A DNA stretch of 63,341 nucleotides from positions 1-63,341 of the forward strand of contig JAGOMP010000009.1 in the NCBI GenBank assembly GCA_017993505.1. Direction: 5' to 3'. Under the pieces are notes generated by a model. That model was not told the DNA's origin. It worked only from the letters and a program-made list of their open reading frames with translations, and did no database searches. This document shows, one piece after another, positions 17,547-27,224 of this stretch. The translations under genes and the position numbers were made by a program. Positions within the stretch are counted from its first letter, which is position 1. Each line of letters begins with the position of its first letter. Origin of the DNA: Planctomycetota bacterium (GTDB lineage: Bacteria; Planctomycetota; Uabimicrobiia; Uabimicrobiales; JABWCH01).

Positions 17547-19629
17547 TCAATGCCTCCCTATAGGATAAACGAATTTTCCCTTGTCTATCTACGCCTAAAA
17601 CTTTGACCATGATTTTATCACCTTCTTGGACATAATCTGTGACATTTTCCACTCGTTTTGTATCAAATTCAGAAATATGGACAAGTCCTTCTACATTATT
17701 GAATAAACGAACAAAAGCACCAAATTGTTTTATAGATACAACTTCACCTTGGTAGCATTTATCGACTTCAGGTTCGCCTGTTAAATAATGTATTTTTTCA
17801 TATGCTTCTTGCAATTGTGCTTCATTGGCACAAAAAATACTGACTTTTCCAGTGTTAGATTCTACATCCACTTTTACATTGAATGTTTCTTGAATTTCTT
17901 GGATATTTTTGCCACCAGGTCCAATGAGATCACGAATTCTATCTTTTCTGATTGTAAACATTTTGATTCTTGGGGCAAATGGTGATAAAGTTGAGGCAAC
18001 AGAAGGTTGTGCTTTTTCCATTTCCTGTAAAATATGGAAACGGGCTTCTTTTGCTTGTGCTAAAGCTTGTTCTAAAACTTCTGCAGATAGACTTCCAATT
18101 TTATTGTCCATTTGTAGTGCTGTGATCCCTACTCGACTTCCTGCAACTTTAAAATCCATATCTCCCAAATGGTCTTCTTCTCCCATGATGTCTGTCAAAA
18201 CAATGGTTGTATCGTTTTCTTGGATCAATCCCATAGCAATTCCTGCCACTGTATTTCGAATGGGAACGCCTGCATTCATTAAAGCTAAGCAACCACCACA
18301 TACAGTTGCCATAGAAGAGGAACCATTTGATTCTGTGATATCGGAAATAATGCGAATAGTATAAGGAAAGTCTTCAGGGGCAGGCAACACTTCTTCTAAT
18401 GCTCGTGACGCTAAAAAACCATGTCCAATTTCTCGACGTCCTGGGTTTTTTGCACCTCGAACTTCACCCACGCTATAAGGTGGGAAATTATAATGCAACA
18501 TGAATCGTTGTCGAGTTTCACCAGATAGTGTTTCTACAATTTGTTCATCAGCAGGAGTTCCTAATGTGCAACTTACTAAGGCTTGTGTTTCGCCTCGTGT
18601 AAATAAAACAGAACCATGATTCCTTGGCAACCACCCTGTTTTAATAGTAATGGGGCGAACTTGTGTAAAGGTTCTGCCATCGGCACGTTGTTTATTTTCC
18701 ACTATATAGCGTCGAAAAAATGTATGTTTTTGCTCTTCTAATAGGGATTTAATCTTTTTCTCTAGTTCAACGTATTGTTCTCCCAAAGCTTCTTCTAGTT
18801 TTTCACAAATCGTTGTGGTAGCCTTTGTTAATTGTGTGTATCTTGTTTTTTTATCAGAACCACAAATCGAGTTGGGATAATACTCTTGTGCCAATTCTTT
18901 CACTTGTTCTGCAATTTCTATGGGAAGTGGTTCTACAATGATTTCTCGTTTTTGTTTTCCTATTTTTGTTTGCCATTCTTTTAAAAAGTCAAAAAAAGGT
19001 TGCAGTACCTTTTGAGTAAAAAGAATTCCGTCTAAAACTTCTTTTTCTGTAACTTCTTTTGATTCTCCTTCTAGCATGACAAGTCCTTCTTGGCTACAGG
19101 AGATGACAAGATCCATAGTGGCATCTTTTTTTTCTTCCATAGTAGGCAAAGCAATAAATCTATTATTTTTTCTGCTTAAACGAATTCCACCTAAAGGTCC
19201 ATTCCAAGGGATGTCGGAAATTGTCAAAGCTGCTGCTGCACCTAAAATAGCAAGAGGTTCTGGATCAGCATCAGGATCATAGCTGAATACTGTTGCCATC
19301 ACTTGAGTTTCTGAACAAAAAGCCTCAGGGAATAAAGGTCGAATGGAACGGTCAACCAACCGGCTTGCAAGAATTTCATGTTCTTGAGGACGTGATTCTC
19401 GTTTGACAAAACCACCAGGAATGCGTCCTGCAGCTGCCATTTTTTCGCGATATTCTACGGTCAATGGGAAAAAATCGGAATCTTGGCCATCATTTTCTTC
19501 TGCAACAACTGTAACTAATACAACTGTGTCTTTATGTTTCACTACAATGGAACCGTGTGCTTGTTTTGCGATTTCACCTGTTTCAAATACAATGTCACGA
19601 TTTCCTATCTTTACAGTAGCTTGTTCCAA
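17530..19629 (-). CDS. pnp: Polyribonucleotide nucleotidyltransferase (PNPase)
   Basis: A 699-aa 3'-to-5' phosphorolytic exoribonuclease, full length. Two RNase PH domains (about 1-220 and 310-540) flank a helical linker. The second has the FTRGETQALVSCTLG, FMLHYNFPPYSVGE and DITESNGSSSMATVCGG motifs and the catalytic DIMGEEDHLGDMDFKVAG region. A KH domain (RDLIGPGGKNIQEI, about 565-578) and an S1 domain (GEVVSIKQFGAFVRLF, about 630-645) follow. The start codon is TTG at 19629 with AAGGAG 8 nt before it. Unlike many bacteria there is no rpsO gene upstream; a HEAT/zinc-ribbon gene takes that place. Confidence 0.97.
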   Translation of the reverse strand: MEQATVKIGNRDIVFETGEIAKQAHGSIVVKHKDTVVLVTVVAEENDGQDSDFFPLTVEYREKMAAAGRIPGGFVKRESRPQEHEILASRLVDRSIRPLFPEAFCSETQVMATVFSYDPDADPEPLAILGAAAALTISDIPWNGPLGGIRLSRKNNRFIALPTMEEKKDATMDLVISCSQEGLVMLEGESKEVTEKEVLDGILFTQKVLQPFFDFLKEWQTKIGKQKREIIVEPLPIEIAEQVKELAQEYYPNSICGSDKKTRYTQLTKATTTICEKLEEALGEQYVELEKKIKSLLEEQKHTFFRRYIVENKQRADGRTFTQVRPITIKTGWLPRNHGSVLFTRGETQALVSCTLGTPADEQIVETLSGETRQRFMLHYNFPPYSVGEVRGAKNPGRREIGHGFLASRALEEVLPAPEDFPYTIRIISDITESNGSSSMATVCGGCLALMNAGVPIRNTVAGIAMGLIQENDTTIVLTDIMGEEDHLGDMDFKVAGSRVGITALQMDNKIGSLSAEVLEQALAQAKEARFHILQEMEKAQPSVASTLSPFAPRIKMFTIRKDRIRDLIGPGGKNIQEIQETFNVKVDVESNTGKVSIFCANEAQLQEAYEKIHYLTGEPEVDKCYQGEVVSIKQFGAFVRLFNNVEGLVHISEFDTKRVENVTDYVQEGDKIMVKVLGVDRQGKIRLSYREALNVPKE

Positions 19630-19663
19630 AATAGAACTCCTTATTTTTCGTGCTGTGCACGTC

Positions 19664-20380
19664 TTATTTTATAAAATCTTCTAGTAATTCATTTTCAGCT
19701 AAAAATATGAAAAAGGGATGTTTACACAATTCATATAATGGATTGTTTTCTAAATTTAATCCACAATCTGGACAACGTGTTCCAGAATTAAATTCACAGC
19801 CACAAGCTGGACATTCTCCCATGCATTCTGTATCATCTTCCAAACCAAAATATTCTTTAAAAACTTCTAAAACTGATGAAAATAATTCAGAAGGTACTTC
19901 AAAAATATATCGTTCTTGGTAGTTGGGCAATTCTGGATGACTTAAGATTTTTTTTCTGATACGAAACGTATATTCTCTCTCTCGTAGCATATCTTGGATT
20001 TCTATTGCCTCTTCCTGTGGAAACCATTCTATACTTTTCCATTGTACTTCATTCTCTCGTCCTGATAGAATATTTTGTGGATCAAATGCTGGTACGATTT
20101 GTTCAATTTCTGATTCTATTAAAGCTTGGAGAAGTTTTTTTCGAACTGCTTCATCTTTTTCTTCTAGCAATGCGTGTTGTACTGCTTCATATATTTTATC
20201 TGTTCGAATTCCTATTTTTTCTATAATAGATGCCACACGAAATCTAACAATCCAATTTGAATCTTGTAAATAAGGAACTAATGTAGGAAGGCACGAACTT
20301 CCTTTCTGAATCAATGTGTTGGTGGCAATTGTTCCTAAATCTAAATCATCACTTGCTAAATCTTTTAATAAAAATTCCAT
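19664..20380 (-). CDS. HEAT-like helical protein with C-terminal zinc ribbon
   Basis: A 238-aa protein of unknown function. I choose ATG 20380 because AGGAAAA lies just upstream; a start at 20401 has no ribosome binding site. Residues about 10-95 look like two HEAT-type repeats (CLPTLVPYLQDSNWIVRFR, LLEEKDEAVRKKLLQALIE). The C-terminal part carries CPACGCEF and CPDCGLNL (about residues 192-214), a zinc-ribbon pair. No signal peptide or membrane segment is visible, so it is probably cytoplasmic. It lies 34 bp upstream of pnp on the same strand and may be cotranscribed. Partner unknown. Confidence 0.7.
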   Translation of the reverse strand: MEFLLKDLASDDLDLGTIATNTLIQKGSSCLPTLVPYLQDSNWIVRFRVASIIEKIGIRTDKIYEAVQHALLEEKDEAVRKKLLQALIESEIEQIVPAFDPQNILSGRENEVQWKSIEWFPQEEAIEIQDMLREREYTFRIRKKILSHPELPNYQERYIFEVPSELFSSVLEVFKEYFGLEDDTECMGECPACGCEFNSGTRCPDCGLNLENNPLYELCKHPFFIFLAENELLEDFIK

Positions 20381-20472
20381 ATTTTTTCCTAATTCATTCA
20401 AATATATTTTTGTAATATATTATCGTATATTATAGCAATTTTTTGTCTACAATACCAAACAATATTTTTGTG

Positions 20473-21102
20473 CTAAGGAGTTAAACGATACAATAAAAAC
20501 AAAGGTGCTTCATAGCTTCCTATTTTTTCTTCATTCTCTATGTGAAAAAAATCAAAACGAATGCGATGTTCATGTTCTGTTTCTGTAATTTCTCGTATAT
20601 ATGCAACTTCTATGGAAATAATATATGGCAATGGCTCAGATAAATCTTTTTGCAAATCTTGGGGTACACTAGCAACAGCATCTGTTTTATTTTTCTGTAA
20701 GATATTGTTCCAAACTTTCCAATACGCATTCATGCCTAACCATCCGAGTCGAGAACCATTATAAAATTCACGAGTTAATACTTTGCCACTTCCTTCATGT
20801 GGCATAATATCTGAAGGTAGGAAAAAAATTTTTTCTGGAGATTCGTGATATTTTAAGTTTGTCTGAGCTATGCAGTATTTTATTTCTTTTTCTAACATTG
20901 TTCGAAACGATTCCATATATTTTTTTTCTACAGTTCTTTCTGGAATAAACAAAGTAAAATACGAAGAAGAAGGAATGTTGTCTATCTTTTGTAAAAAAGT
21001 ACAACATTCCTTTTGTATTTGTATTGTTAAAGGTGTACGAGATCGTTGTAGTGTGCAACTACAAAAGATAATACAACAGACTAACCCTATGAAAAAACGC
21101 AT
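20473..21102 (-). CDS. Predicted lipoprotein, last gene of the A/B lipoprotein array
   Basis: A 209-aa protein with a lipoprotein-type signal (MRFFIGLVCCIIFCSC, acylated Cys about residue 16). The mature part has no domain I recognise; it is a mixed alpha/beta sequence ending YEAPLFLLYRLTP. Its ATG directly abuts the TAA of the A1 gene, with AGGAG 7 nt upstream, so it belongs to the same transcription unit as the A/B module. Product of this gene and of the A genes probably sit in the same membrane. Confidence 0.65.
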   Translation of the reverse strand: MRFFIGLVCCIIFCSCTLQRSRTPLTIQIQKECCTFLQKIDNIPSSSYFTLFIPERTVEKKYMESFRTMLEKEIKYCIAQTNLKYHESPEKIFFLPSDIMPHEGSGKVLTREFYNGSRLGWLGMNAYWKVWNNILQKNKTDAVASVPQDLQKDLSEPLPYIISIEVAYIREITETEHEHRIRFDFFHIENEEKIGSYEAPLFLLYRLTP

Positions 21103-22191
21103 TTATGTTCTCCTACGTGATTTTTTAGCTTGCTCTTGGGCTTCTCGTGTTAAATCATCGAGTGTTTTCCGAAATTGAACTAATTCTTTGGCAGCATCTA
21201 GATCAAAACCATGTTGCTCTATGTAATTGTCTAATTTTTGAGCCTGGCTTTGTAAATGATGATACGAAGGCAAACGTTGCAATTCTGGAGATAATTCTAA
21301 ATTTTTAAAATTTTTTTGGAGTGCATGTTCTAGTGTAGTTTGAAAGGTATGTTGAATATTGATTTTTGCTTCTTGGTGTCGTTTTTTTTCTAAATCTATA
21401 CTTTGTTTATATATTTCACTACTCCAATACGGTCTTTGTTGTAAATATTTCATTCTAGTAGATAATTCCTGTTTTACACTCCCACTGCCTAGAGGGCGAT
21501 ATTGTGATTCTGATTTCATTTGCTCCATAGCAGTGTTCGTTTGATATGCTGCTACTAATAAAGACATTAATAATATAAGAGATACATGGAATACATATTC
21601 TTTTTCATATGATAGATTCATTTGCCAGGCTGCGTCTTCTATTCTACGAATTTGTTTTTGCTCTTCATAGGCAAATCTTGAAGTTAAATAATTGCCACTC
21701 AGAGCCATTTGTAGTTGCATTAAATTTACTAAATCTTTTTCTCCGACTTTCTGGTATATTTCATGTAAAAGATTAAAGGCATATCTTCGAATCTTTTCTC
21801 TTCGAAAGTATACATTGTATGTTACAAATGATCCTAACTTTTTAGTTTCAATATGTTTCCCGACCATTTCTTCGGCGACTTTCATGGCTTCCCAGCAAGC
21901 AGATTCCATTTCTATAATTTGGTTCATTCGTTTGTATAATTTTGCTTTTTCAATCCAAGATAAAGAAATAATCATAGAATAACGGTCATGAACAGAAAGA
22001 TCAGCATCTTCTATTTTTTCTTTTGCATCTTGAATTGCTTTATCAAAAGCCTCTAAGCCTTTCTTAAAATCGTATTCTGAAAGAGAGGAATCATGGTATA
22101 CATATTTCATACCTCGTTCATAATGTCGATTGAATGCACAACTGCAAAGAAGACAACAAATGCATATAAAAAAATATAGATTATTTTTCAT
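21103..22191 (-). CDS. Family A lipoprotein, copy A1
   Basis: A 362-aa predicted lipoprotein (signal YFFICICCLLCSC, Cys about residue 18). The mature protein is mostly helical and Gln/Glu-rich. Residues about 30-170 look like degenerate TPRs (GLEAFDKAIQDAKEKIEDAD, AKLYKRMNQIIEMESACWEA), a hydrophobic segment lies near 206-225 (LILLMSLLVAAY), and a long helical tail is rich in charged residues. It is clearly paralogous to the genes at 22508 and 24381; N- and C-terminal parts are the best conserved. It follows a wrecked copy of gene B. Function unknown. Confidence 0.72.
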   Translation of the reverse strand: MKNNLYFFICICCLLCSCAFNRHYERGMKYVYHDSSLSEYDFKKGLEAFDKAIQDAKEKIEDADLSVHDRYSMIISLSWIEKAKLYKRMNQIIEMESACWEAMKVAEEMVGKHIETKKLGSFVTYNVYFRREKIRRYAFNLLHEIYQKVGEKDLVNLMQLQMALSGNYLTSRFAYEEQKQIRRIEDAAWQMNLSYEKEYVFHVSLILLMSLLVAAYQTNTAMEQMKSESQYRPLGSGSVKQELSTRMKYLQQRPYWSSEIYKQSIDLEKKRHQEAKINIQHTFQTTLEHALQKNFKNLELSPELQRLPSYHHLQSQAQKLDNYIEQHGFDLDAAKELVQFRKTLDDLTREAQEQAKKSRRRT

Positions 22192-22490
22192 GAGATGCTC
22201 TTAAAAAAATTAAATAATGCTTGTTTAAATAAAGTTTTTAAAGAATTTGCATCATAAAAAGTAGGTTTAACATATATTGTATCAAAATATCTATCCAGAT
22301 AATTTTCTACTAAACTATCAGAGATAATGAGAAAGGCTCGTCCTAGACAATAGATTTTCATATATAAAAGCCTGCTATAAGAGAAAGTCTTATTACAAAT
22401 CTAAGTCCTAGTATCACTAGATTTGTAATAAAGATTCCTCTGTTGAGTCTTGTAGTATAATCTATATTATAAAAAAGTATAATCCATTTC
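22181..22490 (-). pseudogene. Remnant of family B lipoprotein gene (B1)
   Basis: The stretch before A1 aligns base by base with the last 60% or so of the B2 gene (23586-24206). The same TTTAAAGAATTTGCATCATA-type segment, ATAATTTTCTACTAAACT segment and the ATAATCTACTTC-like upstream edge are present. It has lost the B 5' end and signal peptide, shows deletions in the middle, and has an extra base near its 3' end. The left edge still overlaps the A1 start exactly as intact B genes overlap A2 and A3. The right edge is fused straight to the 3' end of A2. Confidence 0.75.
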
Positions 22491-22507
22491 TCTATCAAAA
22501 GATAGTT

Positions 22508-23596
22508 TTATATAGAACGTGATTTTTTAGCTTGCTCTTGGGCTTCTCGTGTCAAATCATCGAGTGTTTTCCGAAATTGAACTAATTCTTTGGCAGCATC
22601 TAGATCAAAACCATGTTGTGCCATATAATTGTCTAATTGTTGAGCTTGGCTTTGTAAACGATGATACGAAGGCAAACGTTTTAATTCTGGAGACAATTGT
22701 AAATTTTTAAAGTTTGCTTGAAGTGAATATTCTAATGTGGATTGGAACTCATGTTGAATATTTAATTTTGCTTCTTTGTGTCGTTCTCTTTCTTTGTCCA
22801 TCCTTTGTATGTACATATCATGACTCCAATACGACTCTTCTTCTAAACGTTGCATACGATCAGCTAATTCACGTCTCACATGCACATTTTCTGTAGAGTG
22901 ATATTGGGATTCCAATTGTTGTTGTTGTATAGCAATGCTTGTTTGACGTGCTGCTTCTGACACAGTCATTAATACTACTACTGCTCCATGGAATATGTTT
23001 TCTTTTTCATCAGATAGATTCATTTGCCAAGATGCATTTTCTAATCTACGAATATTTTTTTCTTCTTCATAAGCAAATTTTGAATTTAAATAATTGCTAC
23101 TCATAGACATTTGCAACTGCATTAAACTCACTAGGTCTTTTTCGCCGACTTTTTGGTATATTTCATGTAAAATATTAAAGGCATATCTCCGAATTTTTTC
23201 TCTTCGGAAATATACATTGTATGTTACAAATGATCCTAACTTTTGTGTTTGGATATGTTTCCCTACCATTTCTTCAGCGACTTTCATGGCTTTCCAACAA
23301 GCTGATTCCATTTCTACAATTTGATTCATTCGTTGATATAATTTTGCTTTTCCTATCCAAGATAAGGAAATAATCATAGAATATTGGTCATGAACTGAAA
23401 GATCTGCATCTAATATTTTTAGTTCTGCATCTTGAATCGCCTTATTAAAAGCCTTTAGACCATTCTTAAAATCGGATTCTGAAAGAGATGAATCTTGATG
23501 CACATATTTCATACCTTGTTCATAATTTCGACTGAATGTTCCACAACTGCAAAGAAGACAACAAATGCATATAAAAAAATATAAATTATAATTCAT
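22508..23596 (-). CDS. Family A lipoprotein, copy A2
   Basis: A 362-aa paralogue of A1 with the same lipoprotein signal (YFFICICCLLCSC), TPR-like first half and charged helical tail ending RKTLDDLTREAQEQAKKSRS. The central segment (about 190-245) is the least conserved part among the copies. Its ATG lies inside the last codons of B2: the shared ATGAATTATAA carries both the A2 start and the B2 stop, an 11-bp overlap that implies translational coupling. Confidence 0.72.
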   Translation of the reverse strand: MNYNLYFFICICCLLCSCGTFSRNYEQGMKYVHQDSSLSESDFKNGLKAFNKAIQDAELKILDADLSVHDQYSMIISLSWIGKAKLYQRMNQIVEMESACWKAMKVAEEMVGKHIQTQKLGSFVTYNVYFRREKIRRYAFNILHEIYQKVGEKDLVSLMQLQMSMSSNYLNSKFAYEEEKNIRRLENASWQMNLSDEKENIFHGAVVVLMTVSEAARQTSIAIQQQQLESQYHSTENVHVRRELADRMQRLEEESYWSHDMYIQRMDKERERHKEAKLNIQHEFQSTLEYSLQANFKNLQLSPELKRLPSYHRLQSQAQQLDNYMAQHGFDLDAAKELVQFRKTLDDLTREAQEQAKKSRSI

Positions 23597-24206
23597 GAGA
23601 TGCTCTCAAAAAATCAAATAAGACTTGTTTAAATAAAGGTTGTAAAGAATTTGCATCATAAAAAGTAGGTTCATAATATATATTATTAAAATACCAATCA
23701 CGATAATTTTCTACTAAACTGCCTGATATAATGGGAAAGTTTTCTTTTTTTCCATCTTGTACAGTAGATTCTAATACATAGAAGGCTGATGTATTTTCAT
23801 GAGGAAGTCCTAATAAAAATCCAATTCCTAATGTTGCTAGGTTTGTCATAAATATTCCTCGATTAAGTTTCGTGGTATGAATACAATCTACATTACAAGA
23901 AAAAATATAATCTACTTCGCCCACTTGAAAGACAGGTTTATAATATACTTTTTGAAATAACTTAGAATTTTTTAAAAATTCATATAAATGAACATTTTCA
24001 TCTGGGCGTATTTCCCAACCAAAAGACTTATGCCATTCTGCTAAAGAATCCTTTTCGCTTTTATAGATGTTTTCTATAACACCAATTTTTAATTTTTTTA
24101 ATGCTTGTTCTTGTTTATCTACAAAATCACTGTAATTTGGCGTAGATAAAGAATTGGTAGCACATCCTAGCAAACAGCAACAACAGAAAATCATCAAATA
24201 TTTCAT
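23586..24206 (-). CDS. Family B lipoprotein, copy B2
   Basis: A 206-aa predicted lipoprotein (MKYLMIFCCCCLLGC, acylated Cys about residue 15). I prefer ATG 24206 over 24212 because AGGAAA is then 6 nt upstream instead of touching the start. The mature chain has a Cys pair (IFSCNVDCI), a hydrophobic hairpin-like segment (LATLGIGFLLGLPH) and ends DFLRASHEL. I do not recognise a family. A short amphipathic or membrane-inserting loop is suggested by the GIGFLLGL segment. It always precedes and overlaps an A gene, so A and B products probably work together. Confidence 0.7.
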   Translation of the reverse strand: MKYLMIFCCCCLLGCATNSLSTPNYSDFVDKQEQALKKLKIGVIENIYKSEKDSLAEWHKSFGWEIRPDENVHLYEFLKNSKLFQKVYYKPVFQVGEVDYIFSCNVDCIHTTKLNRGIFMTNLATLGIGFLLGLPHENTSAFYVLESTVQDGKKENFPIISGSLVENYRDWYFNNIYYEPTFYDANSLQPLFKQVLFDFLRASHEL

Positions 24207-24270
24207 GGTCATTTTCCTGTGTTTTAGAATACTTATATTGTATAAATTTTTTTATTTTAAAATATTTATG

Positions 24271-24414
24271 TTAAGTTTCGTGGTATGAATACAATTCTAC
24301 ATTACAAGAAAAAATATAATCTACTTCGTCAATCAAAAGATAGTTTTGTAGTACGTGATTTTTAAATATAATCTTTTTTGTCAATCGAAAGATAGTTTTG
24401 TAGTACGTAATTTT
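24271..24414 (-). repeat. B-gene fragment and duplicated A 3' end between B2 and A3
   Basis: Bases 24271-24328 repeat 23863-23919 of the B2 coding region almost exactly (one inserted base), although they lie outside any gene. Next to this, 24328-24362 and 24380-24414 are two copies of the 3' end of the A gene (core GATAGTTTTGTAGTACGT), 52 bp apart; the second contains the A3 stop. The same B-to-A junction is seen at the right edge of the B1 pseudogene. These are footprints of unequal recombination between modules. Confidence 0.75.
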
Positions 24415-25484
24415 TTAGCTTGCTCTTGGGCTTCTTGTGTTACATCATCGAGTGTTTTTCGAAATTGAATTAGGTTTTTAGCAACATGGAGATCAAAACC
24501 ATGTTGTGCGATATAATTGTCTAATGTTTGGGCTTGGCTTTGTAAATGATGGTATGAAGGCAAACGTTGTAATTCTGGAAACAATTGTAAATTTTTAAAA
24601 TTTGCTTGGAGTGCATATAGTGGGGTTTGGAATTCATGTTGCATATTTATTTTAGCTTTTTTATGTCGTTGTTTTTCGAAATCCATCTTTTGTTGGTACA
24701 TTTCACTACGCCAATACGACTTTTCTTGTAAACGTTGCATGCGATCAGCCAATATCTGTTTTACAATCCCATTATCTGTTGCGTTATATTGTGATTCTAA
24801 TTCATTGTGTTTTATAGCAATGCTCATATGATAAGTTATTTTCGATAAAGTCATGAATACTACCATTGATTCAGGGGATATATTTTCTTTGTCATCTGAT
24901 AGATTCTTTTCCCAAACTACGTCTTTTATTCTACTATGAATGTGTCTTTTCGCTAGATGGAAAAATCTTGAATTTAAATAATTACCACACATAGACATTT
25001 GCAACTGCATTAAATTCATTAAACCTTTTTCACCGAGTTCTTGGTATAGTCCATGTAAAATATTAAAAGCATATCGCCGAATTTTTTCTCTTCGAAAGTA
25101 TACATTGTATGTTCCAAATGGTCCTAACTTTTGTGTTTGAATATGTTTTCTAACCATTTCTTCGGCGACTTTTATGGCTTCCCAACAAGCAAATTCCATT
25201 TCTACAATTTTGTTCATTCGTTGGTATAATTTTGCTTTTCCAATCCAAGATAATGCAATGATCATAGAATATTGGTCACGAATAGAAATATCTGCATCTA
25301 CTATTTTTAGTTTTGCATCTTGCATCTCCTTATCAAAAGCCTCTAAGCCGTTCTTGAAATCAGACTCTGAAAGAGATGAATCTTGGTATACATATTTCAT
25401 ACCTTGTTCATAATTTTGATTAAATGTGCCACAACTGCAAAGAAGACAACAAATGCATATAAAAAAATATAAATTATAATTCAT
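24381..25484 (-). CDS. Family A lipoprotein, copy A3
   Basis: A 367-aa paralogue of A1 and A2 with the same signal (YFFICICCLLCSC), TPR-like N-terminal half and charged tail. It is the most divergent copy: the central part differs (RFFHLAKRHIHSRIKDVVWEK instead of the FAYEE version), and an extended C-terminus (KKLRTTKLSFD) arises because a substitution removed the stop used by its siblings. Its ATG overlaps the end of B3 by 11 bp in the shared ATGAATTATAA. Confidence 0.7.
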   Translation of the reverse strand: MNYNLYFFICICCLLCSCGTFNQNYEQGMKYVYQDSSLSESDFKNGLEAFDKEMQDAKLKIVDADISIRDQYSMIIALSWIGKAKLYQRMNKIVEMEFACWEAIKVAEEMVRKHIQTQKLGPFGTYNVYFRREKIRRYAFNILHGLYQELGEKGLMNLMQLQMSMCGNYLNSRFFHLAKRHIHSRIKDVVWEKNLSDDKENISPESMVVFMTLSKITYHMSIAIKHNELESQYNATDNGIVKQILADRMQRLQEKSYWRSEMYQQKMDFEKQRHKKAKINMQHEFQTPLYALQANFKNLQLFPELQRLPSYHHLQSQAQTLDNYIAQHGFDLHVAKNLIQFRKTLDDVTQEAQEQAKKLRTTKLSFD

Positions 25485-26094
25485 GAGATGCTCTCAAAAA
25501 ATCAAATAATACTTGTTGAAATAAAGGTTGTAAAGAATTTGCATCATAAAAGATAGGTTTAAAATATATATTGTCAAAATACCAATCACGATAATTTTCT
25601 ACTAAACTGCCTGAAATAATAGGAAAGTTTTCTTTTTTCCCATCCTGTACAATAGATTCTAATACATAGAAGCCAGATGTATCTACATGAGGAAGTCCTA
25701 ATAAAAATCCAATTCCTAGTGTAATTAAATTTATCATAAATATTCCTCGCTTAAGTTTCGTAGTACGAATACAATCTACATTACAAGAAAAGATATAATT
25801 TACTTCTCCTACTTGAAAGACAGGTTTATACTGTACTTCTTGGAATAACTTAGAATTTTTTAAGAATTCATATAAATGAAAATTTTCATCTAGGCGTGTT
25901 TCCCAATCAAAAGAAACATTCTGTTCTTCAAAAGAATCCTTTTGACTTTGATAAATATTTTCTACAACACCAATTTTCAAATTTTTTAATGAATGTTCTT
26001 GTTTATCTACAAAATCACTATAATTTGGTGTAGATAAAGAATTGGTAGCGCATCCTAGCAAACAGCAACAACAGAAAATTATCAAATATTTCAT
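25474..26094 (-). CDS. Family B lipoprotein, copy B3
   Basis: A 206-aa lipoprotein, close paralogue of B2 (same MKYL..FCCCCLLGC signal, IFSCNVDCI and GIGFLLGLPH segments). I place the start at ATG 26094 by analogy with B2, with AGGAAA 6 nt upstream; longer in-frame starts at 26100 and 26133 lack support. As the first gene of the minus-strand array it probably lies closest to the promoter, in the 240-bp AT-rich gap before the plus-strand gene at 26336. Confidence 0.7.
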   Translation of the reverse strand: MKYLIIFCCCCLLGCATNSLSTPNYSDFVDKQEHSLKNLKIGVVENIYQSQKDSFEEQNVSFDWETRLDENFHLYEFLKNSKLFQEVQYKPVFQVGEVNYIFSCNVDCIRTTKLKRGIFMINLITLGIGFLLGLPHVDTSGFYVLESIVQDGKKENFPIISGSLVENYRDWYFDNIYFKPIFYDANSLQPLFQQVLFDFLRASHEL

Positions 26095-26335
26095 GGTCAT
26101 TTTCCTGCATTTTAGAATATTTATATTGTACAAATTTTTTTTATTTTAGAACACTCTCACTGTACAAAAAAACTTCTAAAATAAAAAACAAGAATTTAAA
26201 AAAAACTAGCAATCAACAATATTTTGTTTTATAATACAAAAAATGTGCTTTAGAATCAAGTTTTAATTATGCTAAAACATTTAAATAAATAGCAATAATA
26301 TATTCATTGAACTCCATATCATAAAGGTGAATAGA

Positions 26336-27205
26336 ATGCCTCTAAAAAAGAAAGAAGAGCCCATTGTCCAAGCTATTAATAAAAAAGAAAGTCAACAAGA
26401 AGAACAAATAGAAGATACCAAAGAAATAGGGGAGAAAATACGTACGAAAAAAATCGTAAAAAAAGAAACAAAAACAACACAAATGAAAACAAAACTTCTG
26501 AAAAAATCAAATGCAGAAAAATCTAAATTAAAAAATATCGTAAAAGATCTCCCTTTTCTTCGATTTCCTTTAGTTCATCTTCTTATGACAATGGAGGATT
26601 TAGGGCTAACATTTGAAAATGAAAATCTTTTTTCTCAAATCGTTGATAAATTATGTTTGGATGAATATTTACAAACATGGCAAGAATTGCTCATTCAAAA
26701 AATACAATGTTCGGATAATGAAGAATATAAAGAAAATATATATTCTGTGTTAACAATCATTATTCAAGAACGATGTAAAAAAAATACAAGCCATGTGTTA
26801 TGGGAAATTCTTTGGGAAAAAGCACTGGATACAATGTCAAAATACTTTAATTTTAAAAAAACAAGAAAAAAAACAAACCCAAAGCCTCATGAACTTCTTG
26901 ATCAAATTGAAAATGAAACAAAACAATTATATTTTGCTATCCCACAAAATAAAGCATATATTACCATTCCTTTATTTTTAGATTTTACCTCAACATTAAA
27001 AAAATTTTACACTTTATGCCATGAAGATGTTTTAGAAATTTTTCACCATCAAATTCCTATACAATGGGAAGAAATATTATTCCAAGAATTTTGTGAACGT
27101 CCTATACAAGAAATATTTGAAAAATTCATGAATTATTTCTTTATAAAAAATAATCCCATCATATTTATAATACTTCTAGAGATATTAAAACAGCAAGATC
27201 TATAA
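26336..27205 (+). CDS. Unknown lysine-rich helical protein
   Basis: A 289-aa protein I cannot assign. Residues 1-70 are very rich in Lys/Glu/Thr and look disordered; residues about 75-289 are hydrophobic-helical without a clear transmembrane segment. I place the start at ATG 26336, 8 nt after AAAGG; an in-frame GTG at 26327 overlaps the ribosome binding site. It is followed 49 bp later by the zinc-ribbon/TPR gene. Upstream, TATAAT at 26230-26235 lies 17 bp after TAGCAA, a possible weak promoter. Confidence 0.55.
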   Translation: MPLKKKEEPIVQAINKKESQQEEQIEDTKEIGEKIRTKKIVKKETKTTQMKTKLLKKSNAEKSKLKNIVKDLPFLRFPLVHLLMTMEDLGLTFENENLFSQIVDKLCLDEYLQTWQELLIQKIQCSDNEEYKENIYSVLTIIIQERCKKNTSHVLWEILWEKALDTMSKYFNFKKTRKKTNPKPHELLDQIENETKQLYFAIPQNKAYITIPLFLDFTSTLKKFYTLCHEDVLEIFHHQIPIQWEEILFQEFCERPIQEIFEKFMNYFFIKNNPIIFIILLEILKQQDL

Positions 27206-27224
27206 AGTGAAACAACTATGGAGG

